Assembly (NCBI GenBank): GCA_001563995.1
Contig: LKMV01000027.1
Span: forward strand, 1-9,612
DNA: 9,612 nt
Reading direction: 5' to 3'
From: Nanohaloarchaea archaeon PL-Br10_U2g16
Lineage (GTDB): Archaea; Nanohalarchaeota; Nanosalinia; Nanosalinales; Nanosalinaceae
Position 1 is the stretch's first letter. Every line of letters starts with the position of its first letter. Both the position numbers and the translations under genes were made by a program. Below are positions 1 to 4,028 of this stretch, in pieces. The notes under the pieces are model-generated. The model did not search any database. It saw only the letters and a program-made list of their open reading frames with translations, and was not told where the DNA came from.

Positions 1-114
1 GAGGAAGTTAACGCCTCCGATAGAGATCCTCTAGCAACTTCAACCGGAGTCTGGCATCCGAGGGTATTCTCTGATGCTGTTGACTTCTTTGAGAAGGAAG
101 TAAATCAAAGATAG
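1..114 (+). CDS. C-terminal end of an unrecognised protein (5' truncated by window)
   Basis: Frame 1 is open from the first base to a TAG at 112-114 and gives 37 residues. The visible tail contains a segment reading DPLATSTGVWHPRVF followed by an amphipathic helix (SDAVDFFEKEV) and ends in NQR. The composition looks like coding sequence, and the gene converges on the tRNA-Lys gene, whose 3' end lies 8 bases past the stop. The start and most of the protein are outside the window. I do not recognise the family from this tail and assign no function. Confidence 0.7.
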   Translation, partial: EEVNASDRDPLATSTGVWHPRVFSDAVDFFEKEVNQR

Positions 115-121
115 GCTTAAA

Positions 122-282
122 TGGGCCGGACGGGATTTGAACCCGCGACGGCTAGGTATCGAAACTCCTGAAAGTTTCATCACCATGGCCAGCTCTGCTG
201 GCTGCCGAACATCGGTCGGCGACGTGATTAAACTTCGTGAAGTTTAAGAGCCTAGTGCTCTGCCAGACTGAGCTACCGGCCC
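122..282 (-). tRNA. tRNA-Lys(CUU), intron-containing
   Basis: Read on minus from 282, the acceptor is GGGCCGG (276-282) pairing with CCGGCCC (123-129), with discriminator A at 122 and no encoded CCA. The D arm is GCTC/GAGC. The anticodon stem CTAGG (251-255) pairs with CCTAG (152-156). The loop is CT-CTT-A then A, so the anticodon is CUU (246-248). The T arm GCGGG-TTCAAAT-CCCGT closes with one G-U pair. The body closely resembles haloarchaeal tRNA-Lys. An 87-nt insertion (158-244) lies between positions 37 and 38; removing it gives a 74-nt mature tRNA. The gene is convergent with the partial CDS on its left, and its TATA box lies at 306-314. Confidence 0.95.
158..244 (-). other. 87-nt intron of tRNA-Lys at 37/38
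   Basis: Boundaries are set by the requirement that the mature anticodon loop be CUCUUAA closed by CUAGG/CCUAG. Read on minus, the exon-intron junction begins an 8-bp inverted repeat, TTAAACTT and AAGTTTAA, around a CACG loop. Next comes a stem ATCAC/GTGAT enclosing two hairpins (GCCGA/TCGGC and GCCAGC/GCTGGC). The 3' end has another hairpin, GAAACT/AGTTTC. At the 37/38 cut, a canonical central helix would need C32-U35 to pair with the four bases before the last two intron bases, but these read TTCG and do not fit. So I see no strict bulge-helix-bulge here, unlike both introns of the initiator tRNA. Confidence 0.8.
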
Positions 283-305
283 GCATCACAATGCTTATCT
301 CTAAA

Positions 306-314
306 GTTTTTAAC
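306..314 (-). promoter_or_regulatory. TATA box for tRNA-Lys
   Basis: On minus the sequence reads GTTAAAAAC, centred about 28 bases before the tRNA 5' end at 282, the usual spacing if transcription starts a few bases upstream of the mature tRNA. A second AT-rich element, CTATTTATAG, lies at 341-350, but it is about 60 bases away and less well placed. Confidence 0.55.
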
Positions 315-355
315 ATAAGATTTCTTTCTGTGAGTAGTTTCTATAAATAGATCTC

Positions 356-841
356 TTAGATGTAAAGCGATACCAAGAATAGTATTAGTATCGATACGGT
401 TAGGAAAGCCTTTACAACTACCGAAGTTAGAACTGAGACTCCTGTGTAGATTGCTGCTCTAATACTTTTCTGTAAATCTCCTGATTTGAAGTACTCCATC
501 AGGAATACTGAGCCTCCTATTCCTATAACAAGTCCTAGAGGCCCCAATACAAAGAAAAGAAGAATACCGATTATACCTGCTTTTAAAGCTATGCTGTTAT
601 CGGAGCCGCCTAATTTAGCTCCTATTACGCTTGCTGCGACATCTATGATCATCACAAATATGCTCATTGACAGAAGTAAAACTAAGGCCAATATTCCTGG
701 TTCTGTGCGTCCTGTTCCTAGCCAGTAGATTAAAAGGGCTGCGGTTGGGAAAGGTCCTGCCGGTACTCCTGGAGCTAGGCTTGCCGCTATCCCTATCAGC
801 ATCAGAGATACTGAGACCAATAGCAACAGCGATATCTCCAT
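356..841 (-). CDS. DUF456-family integral membrane protein
   Basis: This 161-residue, very hydrophobic protein has about five membrane segments (residues roughly 3-24, 28-43, 50-75, 85-110 and 128-158). The early AASLAPGVPAGPFP stretch, the central VIGAKLGG and the GPLGLVIGIGGSVFLMEYF segment match the DUF456 membrane family, and the length is usual for it. The function of DUF456 is not established. The ATG at 839-841 lies 12 bases after the stop of the preceding gene, so the two may be co-transcribed. However, CATAAAACA (863-871, minus) sits about 26 bases before this ATG, inside the upstream gene's end, and could be a private leaderless promoter. No Shine-Dalgarno sequence is visible. Family confidence is fairly high; role unknown. 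Confidence 0.8.
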   Translation of the reverse strand: MEISLLLLVSVSLMLIGIAASLAPGVPAGPFPTAALLIYWLGTGRTEPGILALVLLLSMSIFVMIIDVAASVIGAKLGGSDNSIALKAGIIGILLFFVLGPLGLVIGIGGSVFLMEYFKSGDLQKSIRAAIYTGVSVLTSVVVKAFLTVSILILFLVSLYI

Positions 842-853
842 ACAAGTAAATAT

Positions 854-1189
854 CTAAATGAATGTTTTATGGTTTGATGGTTCGGTCGATTCCAGGAAAT
901 CGTATAACTCGTTTCCTAAGATCTGGCTTAGCTCCTCATGATCTTCCTCTAGGTACTGCTCTGCGAATTCTGGATCTTTTACTAGCTCATCATTTGGGGT
1001 GAAACGCACTGTAGGACTACTTGAGGTAATTGAAAGTTCAAAATATTCGTCCTCATTGTATACTTCAACAGCGTTTTCACCTTTCAGACCGTATTCTTCA
1101 TCTAGTGTTGTCCTATCATCTTCTGAGATCTGTACTGATAGAGTGTCGTTTGTTGATCCCTTGCCGTTAACTCTGTAAGCTTTAGACAT
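854..1189 (-). CDS. acidic hypothetical protein, 111 aa
   Basis: This soluble protein has no membrane segment, cysteine or signal peptide. It is strongly acidic, with clusters such as EDD, DEE and EEDHEE, fitting a salt-adapted proteome. The C-terminal half (residues about 75-103) looks helical, and the N-terminal half contains alternating polar and hydrophobic runs suggesting beta structure. I recognise no family. The ATG at 1187-1189 is the first in frame. GATAAACAAA (1211-1220, minus) is centred near -27 and may be its promoter element. DUF456 follows after 12 bases, suggesting a two-gene unit. Confidence 0.7.
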   Translation of the reverse strand: MSKAYRVNGKGSTNDTLSVQISEDDRTTLDEEYGLKGENAVEVYNEDEYFELSITSSSPTVRFTPNDELVKDPEFAEQYLEEDHEELSQILGNELYDFLESTEPSNHKTFI

Positions 1190-1190
1190 T

Positions 1191-1265
1191 TTATTTAAAC
1201 CTATTTTGAGTTTGTTTATCGGATTTTAGATGTTTGTATAGTTTTGAATAGTTTGATTTTGTCAT
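1191..1265 (-). CDS. candidate 24-aa leader peptide
   Basis: An ATG at 1263-1265 opens a 24-codon frame, rich in Lys and Asn, ending in a TAA at 1191-1193, one base before the ATG of the 111-aa gene. Upstream stands GAGGTTGATAAA-ATG, with a GAGGT Shine-Dalgarno-like core 7 bases from the ATG, which is rare in this window. The tight stop/start spacing would suit translational coupling. Against it, the peptide is basic in a mostly acidic proteome, a frame this short arises easily by chance, and no TATA box lies at the expected distance. Confidence 0.2.
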   Translation of the reverse strand: MTKSNYSKLYKHLKSDKQTQNRFK

Positions 1266-1292
1266 TTTATCAACCTCGAGAATGATTAGAAG

Positions 1293-1311
1293 CTTGAGGT
1301 CGACCTTCAAG
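1293..1311 (-). terminator. inverted repeat / hairpin after the 28-aa ORF
   Basis: CTTGA and GG pair with CC and TCAAG around a TCGA loop, with one bulged base. The core GGTCGACC is palindromic. It begins 2 bases after the stop of the 28-aa candidate on minus. No T-run follows, so it may be an RNA end structure or a DNA-binding site rather than a terminator. A second GTCGAC occurs at 1320-1325. Confidence 0.3.
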
Positions 1312-1312
1312 A

Positions 1313-1399
1313 TTAAATGGTCGACTGCATAATAATGGCTCCTGTAGAAATGGTGCTGATAGTTTCTTCAACCATATCTGAATAAGTTCCCTGAGCCAT
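1313..1399 (-). CDS. candidate 28-aa microprotein with its own promoter
   Basis: The frame runs from an ATG at 1397-1399 to a TAA at 1313-1315. It starts MAQGTYSDMVEE and continues into a Ser/Thr/Ile-rich tail with two more methionines. An excellent TATA-like element, TTATTTAAAT, lies at 1420-1429, centred 25-26 bases before the ATG, the same spacing as for rnhB, endA and the LAGLIDADG gene. A hairpin follows directly after the stop. The unit could instead be a short non-coding RNA of about 100 nt, since the promoter and hairpin do not prove translation. I recognise no family. Confidence 0.35.
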   Translation of the reverse strand: MAQGTYSDMVEETISTISTGAIIMQSTI

Positions 1400-1419
1400 A
1401 ACAACGGATTGGAGTAAGG

Positions 1420-1429
1420 ATTTAAATAA
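1420..1429 (-). promoter_or_regulatory. TATA box before the 28-aa ORF
   Basis: The minus strand reads TTATTTAAAT, starting 4 bases past the hypA-like stop and centred 25-26 bases before the ATG at 1399. Its position after a gene end and before a gap otherwise lacking large ORFs suggests a real transcript start near 1399. Confidence 0.5.
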
Positions 1430-1433
1430 GGTA

Positions 1434-1790
1434 TCAGAACTTAATTTTTCTTCTAGGCTGAACTATATCCGGATCGGGCTCTACAAGGGTATATTCGCTG
1501 TCATCTATATCTGCAATCCTGCCGCATTCGGAGCATTCGCCGTAACCGTTATGGTTATCATCGTTAATTACTTCTCTGTTCCCACATACACAGCTCATAC
1601 GGGTCTCCATAGTTTCTACCTTTAAATCGACCCTTTCAAGAACAGTGCCTTTCGAAAAGTAATCGAACAAACGTTTAAACTCTTCTGGCTTGGCCAGGTT
1701 ACGGTTAACCTTAACAGTGGCCTTTCCATTGGTGGATGCCTGTGATAAGTCTTCCATTAGCTGTAGTAATGCGTTTCCTACTTTTCTCAT
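1434..1790 (-). CDS. HypA-like zinc-ribbon protein lacking the nickel-binding N-terminus
   Basis: The 118 residues follow the plan of HypA, the nickel-insertion factor of [NiFe] hydrogenase maturation. There is an N-terminal helix and strand, then PEEFKRLFDYFSKGT followed by ERVDLKVE (residues about 35-59), matching the HypA pattern. A zinc ribbon with C67, C69, C86 and C89 follows, and then an EYTLVEPD strand. Two things are odd. The invariant Met-His-Glu start that holds nickel in HypA is replaced by Met-Arg-Lys, and the first cysteine pair is CxC rather than CxxC. No hydrogenase or other hyp gene is visible. It may be a structural homologue with another role. The ATG is the only start possible, since an in-frame stop lies two codons upstream. 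Confidence 0.6.
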   Translation of the reverse strand: MRKVGNALLQLMEDLSQASTNGKATVKVNRNLAKPEEFKRLFDYFSKGTVLERVDLKVETMETRMSCVCGNREVINDDNHNGYGECSECGRIADIDDSEYTLVEPDPDIVQPRRKIKF

Positions 1791-1835
1791 TATTCAGACA
1801 CTTTTTCAATCACCAACATTCCCCGAATACCCCTT

Positions 1836-1844
1836 CATATATAC
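1836..1844 (-). promoter_or_regulatory. TATA box for the hypA-like gene
   Basis: The minus strand reads GTATATATG. The predicted start of transcription is near 1814, leaving a leader of about 25 bases, in contrast to the leaderless spacing of most genes here. In that region ATG at 1817-1819 opens a 9-codon frame whose TAA overlaps the gene's ATG (TAATG); this may be chance. Confidence 0.4.
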
Positions 1845-1892
1845 TTCAACCCGTGGCATTTATTTATGTTAAGGTATCCGAACCTAGGAAAT

Positions 1893-2324
1893 TCACCTGA
1901 AGTTAACAATCGGTTCGAATAACTCCGGGTTCTTCTTCACAAACATACCGGACAGAAATACTGTTATTAGGCATAAGTTCCACCATAAGTTATCTGGGGG
2001 CATTAAATCCACGGATAAATCAAAAGAAAGCGGGTAAAACGCCATAATGCTTTTAGAACTGATTAAATCTAACGTTATATGTGAGAGGTATCCGATCAGA
2101 CAGCTCTTTGCAGACTCCTTGTCCTCGGTATATATGTAAATTAGAAAACCGGATACAAAGGCTGCCGGAATACTGTGGATAACGCCGTTCTCAACGATAG
2201 GATATGCATAATTAAAGCCAGAATCGATAGTAGGGAATACAGCGAATATAGACGCTGTTACAATTCTTTTTTCCAGTATATAAGCTATAGAAAGACCTGC
2301 CAAAAGATAAGTAATAGCTAACAT
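1893..2324 (-). CDS. YdjM-type membrane-bound metal-dependent hydrolase
   Basis: This 143-residue membrane protein has hydrophobic segments at about 1-17, 21-31, 46-65, 73-90 and 113-131. It has the family signature: an early PTID (D34), ENGVIHSIP (H50, equivalent to the HRGITHS motif) and GYLSHITLDL (H82, D86), followed by a small-residue stretch and FYPLS. These His and Asp residues are presumed metal ligands in the YdjM/DUF457 family; the substrate is unknown. The first motif departs from the usual LPDxDH form, so activity is less certain. A TATA-like GTTATAAGT lies about 26 bases before the ATG, on the divergent side of the LAGLIDADG gene. Confidence 0.7.
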   Translation of the reverse strand: MLAITYLLAGLSIAYILEKRIVTASIFAVFPTIDSGFNYAYPIVENGVIHSIPAAFVSGFLIYIYTEDKESAKSCLIGYLSHITLDLISSKSIMAFYPLSFDLSVDLMPPDNLWWNLCLITVFLSGMFVKKNPELFEPIVNFR

Positions 2325-2366
2325 GCATTAATGCCTTTAATTGGAACTTATAACTGAATGCATTAA
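2323..2366 (-). promoter_or_regulatory. promoter of the YdjM-like gene with flanking ATGCATTAA repeats
   Basis: The TATA element GTTATAAGT is at 2346-2354 on minus. On either side lies ATGCATTAA (plus strand 2323-2331 and 2358-2366), one copy at the start codon and one just upstream of the TATA box. The start-proximal copy is part of a perfect 10-base palindrome, GCATTAATGC (2325-2334). Repeats placed this way could be operator sites, though AT-rich repeats also occur by chance. Confidence 0.4.
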
Positions 2367-2413
2367 CATATGATGTTTAATCTGATAAAAGTTATTTATA
2401 ATTGGTCTATATC

Positions 2414-2451
2414 TATCGGAATTATCGGAACGCTCCGGATTTATATTATAA
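2414..2451 (+). promoter_or_regulatory. promoter of the LAGLIDADG gene with a tandem repeat upstream
   Basis: The AT-rich stretch TTTATATTATAA (2440-2451) is centred about 28 bases before the ATG at 2476, suggesting a leaderless or nearly leaderless transcript. Just upstream, TATCGGAA occurs twice with 9-base periodicity (2414-2421 and 2423-2430), and a near-inverted copy, TCCGGAT, follows at 2434-2440. These may be regulator-binding sites. Confidence 0.45.
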
Positions 2452-2475
2452 TATGTTAATACCAGGACTATTTAT

Positions 2476-3114
2476 ATGAAAAAGCCTAAAATAAAAAATT
2501 ACAAGTTAGCTGAGTTTACCGGTATATTGTTGGGAGATGGTTGTATTGGGCAGTACAGATGCGGTAGGGGCGATCAAACTAGTGTTCAGAGATATGTCAA
2601 AGTTACGCTTTCTGGGGATGAGGTCGAATTTGCAGATTATGTTGAATCTTTATATCAGGAATTGTTTGATATTAAACCTAATAAGCGGTATAAAAACAAT
2701 GAAAATGCTGTAGAAATCCGCAGCTTTAAGAAGAATCTTTTTAAGTTCGTAAATGAGAATTTGGGCCTTAAAAAGGCTCCAAAGTGGGGTAGGGCAGATA
2801 TACCTAAACAATACATAGGTAATAAGTTAGAAAGAGATGTTTTAAGAGGATACTTTGATACAGATGGTTCTGTGGTGATTACAGATAATAACGGAACAGT
2901 TTATCCACGTTTGGAGATGAAAGTTTGCCCCTCTCCGATGCAAAGTAAATTACTGACTATTTTGGATAACCAAGGGTTTAACTTTGGTTCTTATGACATT
3001 GGTGATGGCATGATTAGAGTACAGCTGAATGGAAAATCTACTTTAGGCGAATGGTTAGAAGTAATAGGGTTTAGTAATAGAAAACATATTAGAAAGGCTA
3101 AGAAAGTTTTATAG
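2476..3114 (+). CDS. free-standing LAGLIDADG homing endonuclease
   Basis: The 212 residues carry two LAGLIDADG motifs: FTGILLGDG (residues 14-22, catalytic D21) and LRGYFDTDG (123-131, catalytic D130). This is the two-domain monomer arrangement that cuts long asymmetric DNA sites. Each motif is followed by an alpha/beta region, and the C-terminus is Lys/Arg-rich. Total length is normal for a compact monomer. The protein is basic (36 Lys+Arg against 25 Asp+Glu by hand count), unlike acidic neighbours such as EndA, and its codons look AT-rich, as expected of a mobile gene. Its TAG stop (3112-3114) is the last three bases of the initiator tRNA gene on the other strand. Both catalytic Asp residues are intact, so it is probably active. 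Its target is unknown; the adjacent tRNA or its introns is one possibility. It could also act as an RNA maturase. Confidence 0.88.
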   Translation: MKKPKIKNYKLAEFTGILLGDGCIGQYRCGRGDQTSVQRYVKVTLSGDEVEFADYVESLYQELFDIKPNKRYKNNENAVEIRSFKKNLFKFVNENLGLKKAPKWGRADIPKQYIGNKLERDVLRGYFDTDGSVVITDNNGTVYPRLEMKVCPSPMQSKLLTILDNQGFNFGSYDIGDGMIRVQLNGKSTLGEWLEVIGFSNRKHIRKAKKVL

Positions 3115-3147
3115 CGGGGGGTGGATTTGAACCACCGACCTCCGGGT

Positions 3148-3179
3148 TTCTCAGATGAGGAAATTACTTAGGAGTTTCC
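3148..3179 (-). other. 32-nt canonical intron at 37/38 of tRNA-iMet
   Basis: A bulge-helix-bulge with the canonical core can be drawn. C32-U33-C34-A35 pairs with UGAG in the intron (4 bp). The 5' bulge is U36-A37 cut before G, and the 3' bulge is AA cut before A38. The outer helix is the anticodon stem. The inner helix next to the bulges is short (G-C, A-U), though GGAAA/TTTCC within the intron offers an alternative stem. Confidence 0.88.
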
Positions 3180-3187
3180 TATGAGCC

Positions 3188-3216
3188 GTTCGCGGTGTTC
3201 GTTGAACGGTGCACCT
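3188..3216 (-). other. 29-nt non-canonical intron at 29/30 of tRNA-iMet
   Basis: The anticodon stem can form only if these 29 bases are removed, joining TCG (27-29) to GG (30-31). A complete bulge-helix-bulge supports the boundaries. The central helix is U24-C25-G26-U27 with GCGA in the intron (one U-G pair). The 5' bulge is C28-G29 cut before A, the 3' bulge is AC cut before G30, the inner helix is GGUG/CACC and the outer helix is G22-C23 with G31-C32. The central helix borrows D-stem bases, so the mature D stem and this motif cannot coexist. Confidence 0.88.
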
Positions 3217-3270
3217 CGACGAGCACTCCTGGCTGCTCCACCCCGCTGTGGTTTACCTATGATTAGGTAG

Positions 3271-3288
3271 GTATATTACTCTTTTAAA
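3271..3288 (-). promoter_or_regulatory. TATA region for tRNA-iMet
   Basis: Two minus-strand candidates lie here: AATATAC (3271-3277), centred 27 bases from the tRNA 5' end, and GGTTTAAAAG further upstream (3281-3290), which has the better TATA sequence but would start transcription about 11 bases before the tRNA. The region is shared with the divergent rnhB promoter. Confidence 0.45.
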
Positions 3289-3307
3289 CCATCTACCGAA
3301 TGAAACC

Positions 3308-3315
3308 ATAAAATA
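3308..3315 (+). promoter_or_regulatory. TATA box for rnhB
   Basis: ATAAAATA is centred about 25 bases before the rnhB ATG. That places the transcript start at or near the start codon, and no Shine-Dalgarno sequence is visible, so a leaderless mRNA is likely. Confidence 0.5.
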
Positions 3316-3335
3316 CCATGGACTAATCATATCTT

Positions 3336-3998
3336 ATGGGAAAAATTGTTGGCATAGATGAAGCAGGACGCGGGCCTGTAATCGGTAGTTTATTTATTGG
3401 TGGCTTTATGGCCGATGAAAAAGACCTTGAAAACGTAAAAGCTCTAGGAGTGAAGGATTCGAAGAAGCTGAGTGATAAGAAGAGAGAAAATATCGCTGAA
3501 AAGCTGAGAGAGTTAGGCGAACCTTTTCTGAAGGAGATAACTGCTTCGGAAATCGATGAGCTGAGGGAGATAATGAGTTTAAACGAAATAGAGATGCAAG
3601 GATTTACAGACGTTATCGAAAGATCTGACGCGGACAAAATCATAGTAGATCTTCCTGAGCCTAACGCTGAACGTTTCATCCGGAAGATGAAGAAAGAGCT
3701 GCCTGAAAGATTTTCCGAAAGAGAGTTTGTTGCGGAGCATGGTGCGGATGATACTTTTCCAATAGTTTCTGCTGCATCTATCATCGCCAAATCCGCTAGG
3801 GAGAGCCATGTAGATCAGTTGAAACAGAAGTACGGCTATGACTTCAAATCAGGATATCCTCACGACCAGCCGACCAGGGATTTCCTAAAGAAGTATATCG
3901 AAGAACAGGGAGAGCTACCCTCTGAGACCAGAATGTCTTGGAGTACAGCCACCGATATTATGGAGGAAGCAGAACAGAGCGGACTTGGAGAGTTCTAA
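3336..3998 (+). CDS. rnhB: ribonuclease HII
   Basis: This enzyme cuts RNA in RNA/DNA hybrids and starts removal of single ribonucleotides from DNA, using two metal ions. The N-terminus carries GIDEAGRGP with catalytic D8 and E9. DSKKL follows at 41-45, IIVDLP contains D105, and the EHGADDTFPIVSAASIIAK region gives the fourth acid (D138), completing the DEDD set. At 220 residues it has the usual archaeal length. The C-terminal SGYPHDQPTRDFL and RMSWSTA segments are typical of archaeal RNase HII. It is expected in the cytoplasm at replication and repair sites. The start fits a leaderless transcript. endA follows in the same direction after 30 bases but has its own TATA box. Confidence 0.97.
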   Translation: MGKIVGIDEAGRGPVIGSLFIGGFMADEKDLENVKALGVKDSKKLSDKKRENIAEKLRELGEPFLKEITASEIDELREIMSLNEIEMQGFTDVIERSDADKIIVDLPEPNAERFIRKMKKELPERFSEREFVAEHGADDTFPIVSAASIIAKSARESHVDQLKQKYGYDFKSGYPHDQPTRDFLKKYIEEQGELPSETRMSWSTATDIMEEAEQSGLGEF

Positions 3999-4005
3999 TT
4001 TAAAA
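3999..4005 (+). promoter_or_regulatory. TATA box for endA
   Basis: TTTAAAA directly follows the rnhB stop and is centred 27 bases before the endA ATG at 4029, predicting leaderless transcription of endA in addition to any read-through from rnhB. Confidence 0.55.
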
Positions 4006-4028
4006 GGTTCAACTTTTCCAGTTTATTT

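Larger units (their letters stand above)
3112..3247 (-). tRNA. initiator tRNA-Met(CAU) with two introns
   Basis: Read on minus from 3247, the acceptor AGCGGGG (3241-3247) pairs with CCCCGCT (3113-3119), giving the A1-U72 pair typical of archaeal initiators, with discriminator A at 3112. The D stem is GAGC/GCTC and the T arm is GGTGG-TTCAAAT-CCACC. The anticodon loop CTCATA (3180-3185) plus A38 (3147) contains CAU. After removal of 3188-3216 and 3148-3179, the anticodon stem is TCGGG/CCCGG, restoring the three consecutive G-C pairs diagnostic of initiator tRNA. The mature length is 75 nt and no CCA is encoded. The alternative, elongator tRNA-Met or tRNA-Ile2, is excluded by the A1-U72 and GGG/CCC features. 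Confidence 0.95.

Noticed and set aside
158..244. Box C/D guide RNA inside the tRNA-Lys intron, suggested by GTGATGA
   Set aside because: No CTGA box D is found in the intron, and the GTGAT part is explained by pairing with ATCAC in the same intron.
615..849. Overlapping open frames on both strands within the DUF456 gene
   Set aside because: They lie within a gene with a good family match and show no promoter or protein-like pattern of their own.
3148..3216. Reading the initiator tRNA as a pseudogene because its anticodon stem is broken
   Set aside because: Two introns with bulge-helix-bulge structures restore a perfect initiator tRNA.
2476..3247. Integrated element with attachment repeats at the tRNA 3' end
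   Set aside because: I found no second copy of the tRNA 3' end in the window and no integrase gene, so only the endonuclease itself is supported.
3323..3790. 155-aa open frame antisense to rnhB
   Set aside because: It is a Ser/Phe/Leu-rich shadow of a gene with clear RNase HII motifs.
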